DNA of 64,000 nt from Gordonia polyisoprenivorans (GCF_017654315.1 NZ_CP072203.1:4340001-4404000), one strand, 5' to 3'; shown: positions 1-9,810, counted from the stretch's first letter. Translations and numbers: made by a program. Notes: a model not told the origin generated them from the sequence alone.

Positions 1-352
1 CGGCAGCACTCTGCACGACGGTGCGCGCACCGATCTGCGCGGCACCGGACCATTCGAGCCGAAAGTGACGCCCCTGCACCGCGGTGTCGGTGCTGATGAC
101 GGTCGGCCCGACGTCGAAAACGGCCGCGTCGTCGCCCGATCCGATCACGATGTCGCTGCCGGAAGACGATTCGGGCCCGTGTGCGACGGCTGTGGTGAAC
201 ATCGCGATGATCGCCCGCTCCCCCACCTCGCCGAGCGTTCCGGACCTGTCGACCGCCGACCGATCGACCCCGTACCGGTCAGCACCGTGCCCGCCGTCAC
301 CGTGCTGATCACCACCGTGGTCGGGCCGACCACCGAGGGGCTCGGTGACCAC
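1..352 (-). CDS. thiL: Thiamine-monophosphate kinase, N-terminal part (gene runs off the left edge)
   Basis: Phosphorylates thiamine monophosphate to the active cofactor thiamine diphosphate (ATP-dependent, cytosolic). About 117 codons are inside the window; the C-terminus lies beyond base 1. After a hydrophilic N-terminal extension rich in His, Gly and Asp, the frame reads LGEVGERAIIAMF and then IGSGDDAAVFDVG, the GDDA metal/nucleotide motif of the PurM/ThiL (AIRS kinase) fold, followed by STDTAVQGRHFRLEW. The GTG start at 352 is preceded by a strong GGAGGGGA Shine-Dalgarno 7 nt upstream. Divergent from the Lrp-domain gene, as in mycobacteria. The call is firm from the motifs; the exact start is less certain because of the low-complexity leader. 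Confidence 0.9.
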   Translation of the reverse strand, partial: MVTEPLGGRPDHGGDQHGDGGHGADRYGVDRSAVDRSGTLGEVGERAIIAMFTTAVAHGPESSSGSDIVIGSGDDAAVFDVGPTVISTDTAVQGRHFRLEWSGAAQIGARTVVQSAA

Positions 353-519
353 CTGGAACTCCCCTCCGTTGCGGTGCCGACTCGCCACCTCCGGGGTTGT
401 CAGCGACAATGTGTCCCAGCAGTGTAGTGGTTCGGGCCTTGTGAGCCCGATCGCCGCGGCACCGCCTGCGGGGTCATCAGCCCGATTCCCGCGACGTGGC
501 ATATGTGGAGAGGATGGCC

Positions 520-759
520 GTGGTTCAGGCTTACATACTGATCCAGACCGAGGTCGGACGAGCGGCGCTGGCCGCGGCGACCATCGCAGAGATCTCGGTG
601 GTCGCCGCGTCAGAAGAGGTCAGCGGACCGTACGACGTGATCGTCCGGGTGGACGCCGCCGATGCCGCACATCTGCGCAACGACGTGGTCCCGCAGATCC
701 AGAAGGTCGACGGAATCACCCGAACCCTCACCTGCCCGGTGGTGACCGCCGCGCACTGA
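520..759 (+). CDS. Stand-alone Lrp/AsnC ligand-binding (RAM) domain protein
   Basis: About 79 residues forming only the beta-alpha-beta-beta-alpha-beta RAM domain of Lrp/AsnC regulators, without the helix-turn-helix. It starts VQAYILIQTEVG and ends with VDGITRTLTCPVV, the signature of the small actinobacterial SMLP-type proteins. Such proteins oligomerise and bind amino acids; a regulatory partner role is inferred. Start: GGAGAGG (507-513) is 6 nt before GTG 520. ATG 514 touches the Shine-Dalgarno and GTG 496 has none, so 520 is preferred. It sits beside thiL and DUF3515, as in mycobacteria. Confidence 0.85.
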   Translation: MVQAYILIQTEVGRAALAAATIAEISVVAASEEVSGPYDVIVRVDAADAAHLRNDVVPQIQKVDGITRTLTCPVVTAAH

Positions 760-771
760 CACGGATCGGCC

Positions 772-809
772 GGGGCCCGACGGATCAGCACGGGCCCGAC
801 GGATCGGCA
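772..809. repeat. Two tandem 19-bp units
   Basis: Two nearly identical 19-bp copies (772-790 and 791-809) with core GCCCGACGGATC, in the 96-bp spacer between the RAM-domain gene and the DUF3515 gene. A third partial GATCGG-containing copy precedes them. Function unknown; possibly simple slippage. Confidence 0.6.
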
Positions 810-855
810 CGGGCAGGCGCGGGGCGCGAGCCCGGACACCGTTAGGGTGTGGCGT

Positions 856-1494
856 GTGAGTAGCCCGGAAGACGCAGCAGGCGACGAGCCCGACACACCC
901 GGGCCCGACAAACCCGAGCCCACCGAGACGACCACCGGCGAGAAGACCACCGGCGAGCCCGATCACGCCCGATACGAGGGCGGCTCGGGCCCACGACTGA
1001 GTCCAGCGCTGATCGCCACGCTCGTCACCATCCCGATCATGGTCATCGTCGGATTCATCACGTATGCGGCCCTCAAGTCGTCGGATCAGCCACAGACGCC
1101 GGTCGATTCGTATGCGGCGGCCGCCTCCGCCGACGCCGGTCGCTGCGCGCCGCTGATGGCCGCGCTTCCGGAGTCGTTCGAGGGATTCGGCACCAAGCAG
1201 GTCAGCGGTGACACCGCGACGTGGAAGGGTTCCGACGGCGGCGACCCGGTGACCGTGCGCTGTGGCGTGGATCGGCCGAGTGAACTCGCCCCGTCGAGTC
1301 GACTGCAGACGGTCAACGGTGTGCAGTGGTTCATCACCGACACGATCGAGAACCGCGGGCAGGCCTACGTGTGTGTCGATCACCGACCCTACGTCGCGCT
1401 GTGGGTCCCGGTCAGCGGCGGCAACTCCTCGATCACCGACGTGTCGGCGGCCATCGGGCGCGTATTGCCTACCGGGCCTTTGGATTTCGGATGA
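856..1494 (+). CDS. DUF3515 membrane-anchored protein
   Basis: About 212 aa. A Pro/Glu/Thr-rich hydrophilic N-terminus is followed by one transmembrane helix (about residues 50-72, LIATLVTIPIMVIVGFITYA) and an extracytoplasmic domain with Cys residues (GRCAPLMAALP, VTVRCGV, AYVCVDH). It matches the DUF3515 family of Mycobacteriales (Rv2980 neighbourhood). Function is not established. GTG 856 is taken as a leaderless start because TAGGGT (843-848) lies 7 nt upstream; GTG 847 is the in-frame alternative. In M. tuberculosis ddlA lies between this gene and gpsA; here gpsA follows directly, tail to tail. Confidence 0.8.
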   Translation: MSSPEDAAGDEPDTPGPDKPEPTETTTGEKTTGEPDHARYEGGSGPRLSPALIATLVTIPIMVIVGFITYAALKSSDQPQTPVDSYAAAASADAGRCAPLMAALPESFEGFGTKQVSGDTATWKGSDGGDPVTVRCGVDRPSELAPSSRLQTVNGVQWFITDTIENRGQAYVCVDHRPYVALWVPVSGGNSSITDVSAAIGRVLPTGPLDFG

Positions 1495-1513
1495 TCACCG
1501 ACCCGGTCGCGCC

Positions 1514-2521
1514 TCAGTCCCGGTAGACCTCCGGCTTGGTGGTGCGGCCGAGCAACGACGCCACCGCGTCGGCGACCGACATCCCCGAGTGGCATACACC
1601 GTGGACCGCATCGGTCAGCGGCATCGACACCTCGTGCCGTTCGGCGAGCGCACGCACCGAGGTACACGACTTCACGCCTTCGGCGACCTGTCCGTTGGTG
1701 GCGGCCTGCGCCTGTTCCATCGTCGCGCCCTCGCCGAGTCGCGCACCGAAGGTTCGATTGCGCGACAACGGGGATGAGCACGTCGCCACCAGATCACCGA
1801 TACCGGCCAGACCGGCGAGGGTCTCGATGTGCGCGCCGACGGCGACACCGAGCCGGATCGTCTCGGCCAGGCCACGGGTGATGATGGTCGCCAGGGTGTT
1901 CTGTCCGAACCCGACACCGCTGGCCATCCCACACGCCAATGCGATCACGTTCTTCACCGCGCCACCGATCTCGCAGCCGACGACGTCGGTGTTGGTGTAG
2001 GGACGGAAGTAGCCGGTGTTGAAGGCGCTCTGCAGTGCTTGTGCGCGCTGTTCGTCGCGGCACGCGATCACCGTCGCCGCCGGCTGTCCCTCGGCGATCT
2101 CCCGCGCGAGGTTGGGACCGGTCAGCACCGCAATCCGATCCTCGGGCAGGTCGCCGACCTCGGCGATCACCTCACTCATCCGCATCAACGAATGCGTCTC
2201 GATCCCCTTCGCCAGCGACACCAGTGTGGCGTCCGAACCGAGGTGCGGCTTCCACGCGGTCAGGTTGTCGCGCAACGACTGCGACGGCACGGCGCACACG
2301 ACGATGTCGGCGCCGGGCAACACCTCGTCGAGATCAGTGGAGGCCCGGAGTTGCTCAGGCAGGGCGATGCCGGCGAGGTAGTCGGGGTTGGTGTGCTCGG
2401 CATTGATGGTCTCGGCGAGCTCGGGCCGCCGGGCCCACAACACGGTGTCGGTTCCCGCATCGACCAGAACCTTCGCCGTTGCCGTCCCCCACGACCCGGC
2501 ACCCATGACCACCGCGCGCAC
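1514..2521 (-). CDS. gpsA: NAD(P)-dependent glycerol-3-phosphate dehydrogenase
   Basis: Interconverts dihydroxyacetone phosphate and sn-glycerol-3-phosphate, supplying the glycerol backbone for phospholipids (cytosol). About 335 aa, usual family length. N-terminal Rossmann glycine motif [20 protein letters not shown] in the middle, and [13 protein letters not shown], carrying the conserved lysine that opens the all-helical C-terminal domain. AGGGGAG precedes GTG 2521 by 5 nt; GTG 2527 is in frame but overlaps the ribosome site. Convergent with the DUF3515 gene, divergent from cofC. Confidence 0.95.
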   Translation of the reverse strand: MRAVVMGAGSWGTATAKVLVDAGTDTVLWARRPELAETINAEHTNPDYLAGIALPEQLRASTDLDEVLPGADIVVCAVPSQSLRDNLTAWKPHLGSDATLVSLAKGIETHSLMRMSEVIAEVGDLPEDRIAVLTGPNLAREIAEGQPAATVIACRDEQRAQALQSAFNTGYFRPYTNTDVVGCEIGGAVKNVIALACGMASGVGFGQNTLATIITRGLAETIRLGVAVGAHIETLAGLAGIGDLVATCSSPLSRNRTFGARLGEGATMEQAQAATNGQVAEGVKSCTSVRALAERHEVSMPLTDAVHGVCHSGMSVADAVASLLGRTTKPEVYRD

Positions 2522-2650
2522 GTCCACTCCCCTTCACCGTTCGATTGTGGCCTTCACCCTAGCCCGCAGCCGATGCCGATCCACGGCGATTGGGGTGTCC
2601 GGTGGGCACGCGGTCGCCACCGACTCTGCCGCGTCGTCCATCATGGGAGC

Positions 2651-3451
2651 GTGGGAGGCGAGCACAGCAACGATCACGCGCAGACGCCGGCGGTTGCCGC
2701 CGTTCTGGTCGTCAAGCACCTCCGCGCCGCCAAGACCCGTCTCGCCGCGTCCCGCCTCGCACCGTCGGTGACCCGCCGGGCGGCAGCGCCGGCACTGCCG
2801 GCCACCCGGATCGGTGAGCACGGCGAACTGGTGTTGTCGATGCTGCTCGACACCCTGGCGGCGGTGCGATCGGCAGGGCTCGCCCCGATCGTCGTGGTCA
2901 GCCCCGACGACGACGTCCTGCGCGCCGTCGATGCCGCCGGAGCGAGAGCGCTGCCGGAGATCGCCCGGCCCGACTCGTCTCTGAATCACGCCTACGCGCA
3001 GGGGACGCAGTGGATTCAAGCGCGTCACCGCGAGGTTCGTCGCGTACTGATGGTGCAGGCCGATCTGCCGGCCGCAGACGCGGCGAGCATCCGTGCGGTC
3101 CTCGACGAGTGTGCCGAGGTCCCCTATGCACTGATCACCGACGCCGGCGGTGACGGAACCGCGCTTCTGCTGCGTCCCGCCGACGATGATCGACTGCCGC
3201 GCTTCGGGATCGGCTCGGCCGCGGCTCATCGCGCCGACGGGGCACTCGAGATCGATCCGGCGCACCGGCGGTGGCCTGATCTGCGCACCGATGTCGACAC
3301 CGCGGCCGATCTCGAGGCCGCGGTCGCACTGGGCGTGGGAGATCACACGCGCGCCGTTCTCGGTCTCGACGGCCCGATCGCGCGTGTGCGGCGGCGTGGC
3401 GAACCCGAGCCCGGCAGTGAGGCTGCGGCTCGCCGGACCGATGCGTCATGA
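2651..3451 (+). CDS. cofC: Phosphoenolpyruvate/2-phospho-L-lactate guanylyltransferase (F420 synthesis)
   Basis: Transfers GMP to PEP (or 2-phospholactate), the first committed step of coenzyme F420 side-chain assembly; the mycobacterial name is fbiD. About 266 aa, somewhat longer than usual. Family motifs seen: VKHLRAAKTRLA at the nucleotide-binding N-terminus, PDSSLNHAYAQG, the metal-site VLMVQADLPAAD, TDAGGDGTALLL and FGIGSAAAHRADG. Start GTG 2651 has CATCAT (2639-2644) 6 nt upstream, compatible with a leaderless message. Its stop is 7 bp before ppk, so co-transcription is likely. An F420-type oxidoreductase (10737-11234) is in the same window. Confidence 0.88.
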   Translation: MGGEHSNDHAQTPAVAAVLVVKHLRAAKTRLAASRLAPSVTRRAAAPALPATRIGEHGELVLSMLLDTLAAVRSAGLAPIVVVSPDDDVLRAVDAAGARALPEIARPDSSLNHAYAQGTQWIQARHREVRRVLMVQADLPAADAASIRAVLDECAEVPYALITDAGGDGTALLLRPADDDRLPRFGIGSAAAHRADGALEIDPAHRRWPDLRTDVDTAADLEAAVALGVGDHTRAVLGLDGPIARVRRRGEPEPGSEAAARRTDAS

Positions 3452-3458
3452 TTGAACG

Positions 3459-5642
3459 GTGAGCCCCGCAGACGACACCTCGACCCAGCCACTCACCGCG
3501 ATCCCCGGCGCACCGCCGGCCGCCACCCTGGCACCAGACGAATCGGCCGATCTGCCCGAGGACCGCTATCTGAATCGCGAACTCAGTTGGCTCGACTTCA
3601 ATTCGCGTGTGCTCGCTCTCGCCGAGGACACCTCGTTGCCGTTGCTGGAGCGCGCGAAGTTCCTCGCGATCTTCGCCTCCAACCTCGACGAGTTCTTCAT
3701 GGTTCGGGTCGCTGGGCTCAAACGCCGCGACGAGACCGGTTTGTCGGTGCGGTCCGCCGACGGCCTCTCGCCCCGGGAGCAGTTGCTGCGGATCGCCGGG
3801 CGCACTCAGACCCTGGCCGACCGGCATGCGCGCGTGTTCCTCGATTCGGTGCGACCCGACTTGGCGGCCAACGGAATTCACGTGGTGTCGTGGTCGGAGC
3901 TCGATGCCGATCAGCAGAAGCGGATGGTGGAGCACTTCCACGAGCAGGTGTTCCCGGTGCTCACCCCGCTCGCCGTCGATCCGGCCCATCCGTTCCCCTA
4001 CATCTCCGGTCTGTCGCTGAATCTGGCAGTGACGGTGAAGGACACGAACGAGGGCGGTGAGCACTTCGCGCGAGTCAAGGTGCCCGACAACGTCAATCGT
4101 TTCGTCCGCGTCGACCAGCTCGCCCCCGGGTCGGCGGTGGCCGACGGCCGCGGCCACCACCCCGCCGTGCTGTTGCCGATGGAGAACCTGATCGCGGCGA
4201 ATCTGGAACATCTGTTCCCGGAGATGCAGATCGTCGAGCATCACGTCTTCCGGATCACGCGCAACGCCGATTTCGAGGTCGAGGAGGACCGCGACGAGGA
4301 TCTGTTGCAGGCCCTCGAACGCGAACTCGCCCGTCGTCGTTTCGGTTCACCGGTGCGTCTCGAGGTCGCCGACGACATGAGTGAGCACATGCTCGAGCTG
4401 TTGCTGCGCGAACTCGACGTCAATCCGGCCGACGTCATCCAGGCACCCGGATTGCTCGATCTGTCCTCGTTGTTCGAGATCTACGGGCTCGATCGTCCAC
4501 ACCTGAAGGATCGTCCGTTCGTTCCCGCAACGCATCCGGCGTTCGGTGAACGCGAGACACCCAAGAGCGTGTTCTCCACGCTGCGCGAAGGCGACGTGCT
4601 CGTCCATCATCCCTATGACTCGTTCTCCACCAGCGTTCAGCGCTTCATCGAGCAGGCCGCTGCCGATCCGCACGTGTTGGCGATCAAGCAGACGCTGTAC
4701 CGCACGTCGGGTGATTCACCGATCGTCAACGCGCTCATCGACGCCGCCGAGGCGGGTAAGCAGGTCGTTGCGCTTGTGGAGATCAAGGCGCGTTTCGACG
4801 AGCAGGCCAACATCAAGTGGGCGCGCCAGCTCGAGCAGGCCGGCGTCCACGTCGTCTATGGTCTGGTCGGCCTGAAGACGCACTGCAAGACCTGTTTGGT
4901 GGTGCGTCGTGAGGGTTCGACGATCAAGCGCTACTGCCACATCGGGACCGGCAACTACAACCCGAAGACCGCCCGGCTGTATGAGGACGTCGGGTTGCTC
5001 ACCGCCGCACCGGATATCGGCGCCGACCTGACCGATTTGTTCAACACGCTGACCGGTTACTCGCGCAAGACCGAGTACCGCAACATCTTGGTCGCCCCGA
5101 ACGGCATCCGTTCGGGAATCATCGAGCGGATCGATCGGGAGATCCTCGCTCATCACAAGGGCGACGAGCGTGCGCGGATTCGCTTGAAGGCCAACGCGCT
5201 CGTCGACGAGCAGGTCATCGATGCGCTGTATCGGGCCTCGCAGAGCGGGGTCCCGGTGGAGATCGTGGTGCGCGGGATCTGCGCACTGCGACCGGGGATG
5301 CCGGGGGTCAGTGACAACATCGTGGTGCGCTCGATCCTGGGGCAGTTCCTGGAGCATTCGCGCATCATGCATTTCGGCGCGCAGGACGAGTACTGGATCG
5401 GCAGCGCGGACATGATGCATCGCAACCTCGATCGTCGGATCGAGGTGATGGTGCAGGTGCGCGATGAGCGACTCACCGGTGAACTCGGCGACATCTTCTC
5501 CTCCGCTCTGGACCCGCGAACCCGGTGTTGGGTGCTGCATTCCGACGGGAGCTGGGTGGCTTCCCCCGCCGCGGGTGAAGAGGTGCGCGATCATCAGCGC
5601 CAGATGATGCGGCGGAATCGCCGCCGGGACTCGGGCGCATGA
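3459..5642 (+). CDS. ppk: Polyphosphate kinase 1
   Basis: Reversibly polymerises the gamma-phosphate of ATP into inorganic polyphosphate. About 727 aa, full length. N-terminal domain with [20 protein letters not shown], head domain, then two phospholipase-D-like catalytic domains. The conserved histidines appear in [14 protein letters not shown] and in [19 protein letters not shown] (the phospho-histidine region), and the C-terminal [13 protein letters not shown] is also typical. Start GTG 3459 lies 7 bp after cofC. It is followed by mutT1, as in mycobacteria, where polyphosphate metabolism and NUDIX sanitation genes are adjacent. Confidence 0.97.
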   Translation: MSPADDTSTQPLTAIPGAPPAATLAPDESADLPEDRYLNRELSWLDFNSRVLALAEDTSLPLLERAKFLAIFASNLDEFFMVRVAGLKRRDETGLSVRSADGLSPREQLLRIAGRTQTLADRHARVFLDSVRPDLAANGIHVVSWSELDADQQKRMVEHFHEQVFPVLTPLAVDPAHPFPYISGLSLNLAVTVKDTNEGGEHFARVKVPDNVNRFVRVDQLAPGSAVADGRGHHPAVLLPMENLIAANLEHLFPEMQIVEHHVFRITRNADFEVEEDRDEDLLQALERELARRRFGSPVRLEVADDMSEHMLELLLRELDVNPADVIQAPGLLDLSSLFEIYGLDRPHLKDRPFVPATHPAFGERETPKSVFSTLREGDVLVHHPYDSFSTSVQRFIEQAAADPHVLAIKQTLYRTSGDSPIVNALIDAAEAGKQVVALVEIKARFDEQANIKWARQLEQAGVHVVYGLVGLKTHCKTCLVVRREGSTIKRYCHIGTGNYNPKTARLYEDVGLLTAAPDIGADLTDLFNTLTGYSRKTEYRNILVAPNGIRSGIIERIDREILAHHKGDERARIRLKANALVDEQVIDALYRASQSGVPVEIVVRGICALRPGMPGVSDNIVVRSILGQFLEHSRIMHFGAQDEYWIGSADMMHRNLDRRIEVMVQVRDERLTGELGDIFSSALDPRTRCWVLHSDGSWVASPAAGEEVRDHQRQMMRRNRRRDSGA

Positions 5643-5670
5643 TCCAGCCGGGGTGGGTCGACACCGTCCG

Positions 5671-5691
5671 GTAACCGTGGTCGGTTACGAT
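5671..5691 (+). promoter_or_regulatory. Inverted repeat overlapping a -10 hexamer upstream of mutT1
   Basis: GTAACC (5671-5676) and GGTTAC (5683-5688) form a perfect 6-bp dyad with a 6-nt spacer. The right arm runs into TACGAT (5686-5691), a good -10 hexamer for mutT1. The layout suggests a repressor site on the promoter; the regulator is unknown. Confidence 0.45.
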
Positions 5692-5747
5692 CGCCCGCGT
5701 CCCAAGGGTTCACGGGTGTCGACAAGAGCAGAGGTGTAAACGAGGCG

Positions 5748-6686
5748 ATGTCCAAGTCGGGCAAGTCGGATTCACAGGGGAACGCTCCCGTGAAGACCAT
5801 TTGGGCGGCCGGTGGTGTGTTGTGGCGCCGATCGAAGGGGACGGTGCAGATCGGGGTGGTGCACCGGCCACGGTATGACGATTGGACGTTGCCCAAGGGC
5901 AAGCTCGACGCGGGTGAGACGCTGATCGATGCCGCTGTTCGGGAGATCGATGAGGAGACCGGGCATGTGGTGCGCCTGGGTCGGTTGCTGACGACGGTGT
6001 CCTACGATCTGCCGCACGGGCGCAAGCATGTCCGCTACTGGTCGGCGGAGTCGGTGGGTGGGCACTTCGAGGCCAATCATGAGGTCGATGAGCTGGATTG
6101 GTTGTCGACGGAGCAGGCGGCGGATCGTCTGAGCTATCGGTTGGATCGTTCCGTGCTGGAGGAGTTCATGCGGCTGCCCGTCGAGCTCACGACGTTGCTG
6201 CTGGTGCGGCATGCGCGTGCGGGCAGCCGTTCTCGGTATCGGGGGGAGGATCGGATGCGTCCTCTCGACGCCGTCGGTCGTGAGCAGGCGCAGGCGCTGG
6301 TGCCCTTGCTGGCGGCGTTCGGGGTGAGCGAACTACACAGTGCGAATCCGGTGCGTTGCGTCGAGACACTTGCTGCCTTCCGAAATCGCCTCGGGGGCAC
6401 CATCATCGAGGAGCCTGCGTTGTCGGAAGCGGCGTATGCCGACGATCCGGCGCCGGCTCGTGAGCGGATTCGGGAGCTCGCGGAGCCCGGGGACGGGCGG
6501 GTGCGCGCGGTCTGCAGCCAGGGCAAGGTGATTCCGCCACTGATGCAGTGGTGGGCCGAGCACGATGGTCTGACGTTGCCGAAGGCACGCAACCGCAAGG
6601 GAAGTGTGTGGGTGCTCTCGACACGTGCCGACGCTCTGGTGGCGGCCGACCACATCGATTCCCCACTCCCGCGGCTCGATCACTGA
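5748..6686 (+). CDS. mutT1: MutT1-type NUDIX hydrolase with histidine-phosphatase domain
   Basis: Nucleotide-pool sanitation: the mycobacterial homologue hydrolyses 8-oxo-(d)GTP and diadenosine polyphosphates. About 312 aa with two domains. The NUDIX box at about residues 51-73 has GKLDAGETLIDAAVREIDEE followed by TGHVV (complete GX5EX7REUXEEXG). A C-terminal histidine phosphatase starts at LLVRHARAG (RHA about 154-156). ATG 5748 has a weak GAGG. Downstream sits a triple tandem repeat whose unit begins with the gene's own CAC-TGA end. Confidence 0.92.
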   Translation: MSKSGKSDSQGNAPVKTIWAAGGVLWRRSKGTVQIGVVHRPRYDDWTLPKGKLDAGETLIDAAVREIDEETGHVVRLGRLLTTVSYDLPHGRKHVRYWSAESVGGHFEANHEVDELDWLSTEQAADRLSYRLDRSVLEEFMRLPVELTTLLLVRHARAGSRSRYRGEDRMRPLDAVGREQAQALVPLLAAFGVSELHSANPVRCVETLAAFRNRLGGTIIEEPALSEAAYADDPAPARERIRELAEPGDGRVRAVCSQGKVIPPLMQWWAEHDGLTLPKARNRKGSVWVLSTRADALVAADHIDSPLPRLDH

Positions 6687-6752
6687 GCCGAAGGCGACTC
6701 GCACCACTGAGCCGAAGGCGACTCGCACCACTGAGCCGAAGGCGACTCGCAC
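6681..6752. repeat. Three perfect tandem 24-bp copies spanning the mutT1 stop codon
   Basis: Copies at 6681-6704, 6705-6728 and 6729-6752 are identical; each begins CACTGAGCCG and ends GACTCGCAC. A 6-bp partial fourth copy (CACTGA) follows. The unit is 8 codons long and starts with the last codon and stop of mutT1, so each copy restores an in-frame TGA. It looks like a recent duplication between gene end and terminator. Confidence 0.95.
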
Positions 6753-6797
6753 CACTGAATCTTCCCCGACTCGTCGATGGCGGGGCCTCACACAGTA

Positions 6798-6834
6798 ACT
6801 CACCCCTGACGAGGGAAGGTCGTCAGGGGTGAGT
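6798..6834. terminator. Bidirectional hairpin between mutT1 and hupB
   Basis: Perfect 15-bp inverted repeat (6798-6812 with 6820-6834, arm ACTCACCCCTGACGA) around a 7-nt loop, between convergent mutT1 and hupB. There is no strong U-tract on either side. Confidence 0.85.
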
Positions 6835-6871
6835 GCGATCGTGGTCACCCGGGTGTGACCGGGCTGCGGGC

Positions 6872-7471
6872 TCAGCGCCGGGTGGTCTTCTTGGCGGGAG
6901 CCTTCTTTGCCGCGGTCTTCTTGGCGGGAGCCTTCTTTGCCGCGGTCTTCTTGGCGGGAGCCTTCTTTGCCGCGGTCTTCTTCGCTGCAGTGGTCTTGGC
7001 CGGAGCCTTCTTGGCTGCGGTCTTGGTTGCAGTGGTCTTGGCCGGTGCCTTCTTGGCCGCGGTCTTCTTGGCGGGAGCCTTCTTTGCCGCAGTCTTCTTG
7101 GCCGGAGCCTTCTTGGCTGCAGTCTTCTTCGCGGCGGTGGTGGTGCCCGCCCCGCTGCCGCGCTTGACGGCCGGACCGGTCGCCGAGAGCTTCTGCTTGC
7201 CGGCGACGACAGCCTTGAACTGTGCACCCGGACGGAACGCCGGAACCGAGGTGGCGCGGACCTTCACGGTCTCACCGGTACGCGGGTTGCGTGCGACGCG
7301 CGGTGCGCGACGACGCTTCTCGAAGACACCGAACCCGGTGATGGTGACACTCTCGCCGCGGTTCACCGCGCGGACGATGGTGTCGACGATCAGCTCGACC
7401 GCTTCGGTCGCGGTCTTGCGATCAGCGTCGAGCTTCTTGGTCAGCTCATCGATGAGCTCTGCCTTGTTCAT
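6872..7471 (-). CDS. hupB: Histone-like nucleoid protein HU with lysine-rich C-terminal tail
   Basis: DNA-binding, nucleoid-compacting protein. About 199 aa. The N-terminal 90 residues are a standard HU domain ([49 protein letters not shown]). The rest is an actinobacterial histone-H1-like tail of [10 protein letters not shown] repeats ending KKTTRR. GGAGG lies 7 nt before ATG 7471. In mycobacteria this protein also influences iron uptake and is acetylated; whether that holds here is not visible. Confidence 0.97.
   Translation of the reverse strand: MNKAELIDELTKKLDADRKTATEAVELIVDTIVRAVNRGESVTITGFGVFEKRRRAPRVARNPRTGETVKVRATSVPAFRPGAQFKAVVAGKQKLSATGPAVKRGSGAGTTTAAKKTAAKKAPAKKTAAKKAPAKKTAAKKAPAKTTATKTAAKKAPAKTTAAKKTAAKKAPAKKTAAKKAPAKKTAAKKAPAKKTTRR
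6884..6973. repeat. Three identical 30-bp repeats inside the hupB tail
   Basis: Exact copies at 6884-6913, 6914-6943 and 6944-6973 encode successive 10-residue [10 protein letters not shown] units. Nucleotide identity, not only protein similarity, suggests recent slippage, so the tail may vary in length between strains. Confidence 0.9.
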
Positions 7472-7660
7472 TGATATACCTCCGCAAGCTGTTCTGGCCG
7501 TATCTGATATAGCCAGCTAACCCCACACGGTAAACGTCCGAGGCGAAAACGTCCATCTTCCACGCCAATCGACGGGACGTGTTGCGAAAATTTCAGGCCG
7601 CTAACACGTTCCGTCGATGGCGTTCGGCGCTTGCCGGTGGGTCGAGCGAGGTGCGGGAAC

Positions 7661-8254
7661 TCAGGCCGGCAGGGTCACCGGCTTGAAGGCGGGCCGCTTG
7701 TTCTCGTACTCGGAAATCGCGTCTACCTGCCGCAATGTCAGGCCGATGTCGTCGAGACCCTCCATCAGACGCCACCGCGTGTAGTCATCAATTGTCAACG
7801 GCACCACGAGGTCTGCTGCGGTCACCGTCCGCTCGGGAAGGCTCACAGTCACTTCGAGGCCGGGCTGCTCCTCGAGTCGCTTCCACAGCAGTTCGACGTC
7901 GGACTGTTCCACCTGGGCGGCCACGAGGCCCGCTTTGCCCGCGTTGCCCCGGAAGATGTCGGCGAACCGGGAGGAGATGACCACCCGAAAACCGAAGTCC
8001 GACAGCGCCCAGACGGCGTGTTCGCGCGAGGACCCGGTCCCGAAGTCCGGTCCGGCGACAAGGACCGACCCCCGGTTCCAGGGTTCGGCGTTGAGGATGA
8101 AGTCCGGATCGGAGCGCCAGCCGGCGAAGAGTCCGTCCTCGAATCCGGTTCGGGTGACCCGTTTGAGGTAGACGGCAGGGATGATCTGGTCGGTGTCGAC
8201 GTTGCTGCGGCGCAGCGGCACGCCGATTCCGGTGTGCTCGATGAAGGGTTCCAT
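7661..8254 (-). CDS. leuD: 3-isopropylmalate dehydratase small subunit
   Basis: Swivel domain of isopropylmalate isomerase, the second step of leucine synthesis, acting with LeuC. About 197 aa, normal length. Motifs: [33 protein letters not shown] (substrate loop) and [20 protein letters not shown] 8254 has GGAG 8 nt upstream; a longer in-frame extension is rejected because it would run through leuC. It lies 77 bp downstream of leuC on the same strand. Confidence 0.97.
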   Translation of the reverse strand: MEPFIEHTGIGVPLRRSNVDTDQIIPAVYLKRVTRTGFEDGLFAGWRSDPDFILNAEPWNRGSVLVAGPDFGTGSSREHAVWALSDFGFRVVISSRFADIFRGNAGKAGLVAAQVEQSDVELLWKRLEEQPGLEVTVSLPERTVTAADLVVPLTIDDYTRWRLMEGLDDIGLTLRQVDAISEYENKRPAFKPVTLPA

Positions 8255-8331
8255 GATGTGACTCCGGTCTGCGGATGGGAGGTGTGGCGGGCGTTCGATG
8301 GGAGCGCCCGGGGGCCAAGACTTCTGGGGCG

Positions 8332-9810
8332 CTACAGGTCTGCGGGCGAGGACAAGGTGCCGCGCACCGCGGTGGCGGCGGCCACGGCTGGTGACACGAG
8401 GTGAGTTCGCCCACCTTTGCCCTGCCTGCCCTCGAAGTTGCGGTTGGACGTCGAGGCGCAGCGCTGACCCGGGGCGAGCTGATCGGGGTTCATGCCCAGG
8501 CACATCGAGCATCCGGCCTGACGCCACTCGGCGCCTGCGGCAGTGAAGATCTCGCCGAGCCCCTCCTCCTCGGCCTGTACACGCACACGCATCGACCCGG
8601 GCACGACCAGCATCCGGAGTCCGTCTGCCACCTTGCGGCCCTTGAGGATTTCGGCAACGGCACGCAGATCCTCGATCCGCCCGTTGGTGCACGAGCCGAC
8701 GAACACGGTGTCGACGGCCACCTCGCGCAACGGGGTACCCGGCGTGAGGTCCATGTATTGCAGCGCCTTGGCCGCTGCGCCGGAGGCGGTTTCGTCGCCC
8801 ATCTCGGCCGGATCGGGCACCGTCGCCGACAGCGGCGCGCCCTGACCGGGATTGGTTCCCCATGTCACGAACGGGGACAGCGTGGCCGCGTCGATGCGGA
8901 CCTCGGCGTCGAATTCCGCGCCGGGATCGGTGCGCAACGAATCCCAATAGGCCACCGCCGCATCCCAGTCGGCCCCGGTGGGGGCGTTGGGGCGACCCCG
9001 GAGGTACTCGTAGGTCACGGCGTCGGGCGCGATCATCCCGGCGCGGGCGCCGGCCTCGATCGACATGTTGCAGATGGTCATCCGCGCCTCCATCGACAGT
9101 TTCTCGATGGCCGGGCCGCGGTATTCGAGGACGTAGCCCTGCCCGCCGCCGGTACCGATCTCGGCGATGACGGCCAGGATGAGGTCCTTGCTGGTGACTC
9201 CGGGCGGCAGATCACCGTCGACGGTGATGGCCATGGTCCGGAAGGGGCGCAGGGACAGCGTCTGTGTCGCGAGGACGTGCTCGACCTCGGAGGTGCCGAT
9301 TCCCATTGCCAGGGCACCGAATGCGCCGTGGGTGGAGGTGTGCGAGTCGCCGCAGACCACCGTCATACCCGGCTGGGTCAGTCCCAGTTGCGGGCCGACG
9401 ACGTGCACGATGCCCTGCTCGGCATCTCCCATGGGGTGCAGTCGGATACCGAATTCCTCGCAATTGCGACGCAGGGTCTCGACCTGCGTGCGCGACACCG
9501 GGTCGGCGATGAGGTCGGTCTTGATCGTCGGGACGTTGTGATCCTCGGTGGCGATCGTCAGGTCGGGCCGGCGCACGGGACGGCCGGCGAGCCGCAGACC
9601 GTCGAAGGCCTGCGGACTGGTGACCTCGTGGACCAGATGGAGGTCGATGTAGATCAGGTCGGGTTTCGACGCCCCGTCCCCGCGGACGACGACGTGGTCC
9701 TCCCAGACCTTCTCGGCGAGAGTGCGTGGCCCCGTTGGGGTGTTCAGGGTGTCCGCTGCGCTGTGTGTCGCGCCCGCAGGGCTGTTCGATCCGGTTGGGT
9801 TGTTCGTCAT
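8332..9810 (-). CDS. leuC: 3-isopropylmalate dehydratase large subunit
   Basis: Aconitase-fold subunit binding the 4Fe-4S cluster of isopropylmalate isomerase. About 492 aa. Cluster cysteines are visible in [14 protein letters not shown] and in [35 protein letters not shown] is also typical. An N-terminal stretch of about 30 residues rich in Asn, Thr and Pro precedes the conserved start of the domain ([13 protein letters not shown]). Divergent from the IclR regulator across 104 bp, and leads leuD. Confidence 0.97.
   Translation of the reverse strand: MTNNPTGSNSPAGATHSAADTLNTPTGPRTLAEKVWEDHVVVRGDGASKPDLIYIDLHLVHEVTSPQAFDGLRLAGRPVRRPDLTIATEDHNVPTIKTDLIADPVSRTQVETLRRNCEEFGIRLHPMGDAEQGIVHVVGPQLGLTQPGMTVVCGDSHTSTHGAFGALAMGIGTSEVEHVLATQTLSLRPFRTMAITVDGDLPPGVTSKDLILAVIAEIGTGGGQGYVLEYRGPAIEKLSMEARMTICNMSIEAGARAGMIAPDAVTYEYLRGRPNAPTGADWDAAVAYWDSLRTDPGAEFDAEVRIDAATLSPFVTWGTNPGQGAPLSATVPDPAEMGDETASGAAAKALQYMDLTPGTPLREVAVDTVFVGSCTNGRIEDLRAVAEILKGRKVADGLRMLVVPGSMRVRVQAEEEGLGEIFTAAGAEWRQAGCSMCLGMNPDQLAPGQRCASTSNRNFEGRQGKGGRTHLVSPAVAAATAVRGTLSSPADL

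Noticed and set aside
6884..7140. Regular repeats suggesting a CRISPR array
   Set aside because: The repeats are in frame in hupB, encode Lys/Ala/Pro units and have no spacers.
8255..8947. In-frame N-terminal extension of leuD
   Set aside because: It would overlap most of the leuC C-terminus in another frame. ATG 8254 starts the conserved domain and has a ribosome site.
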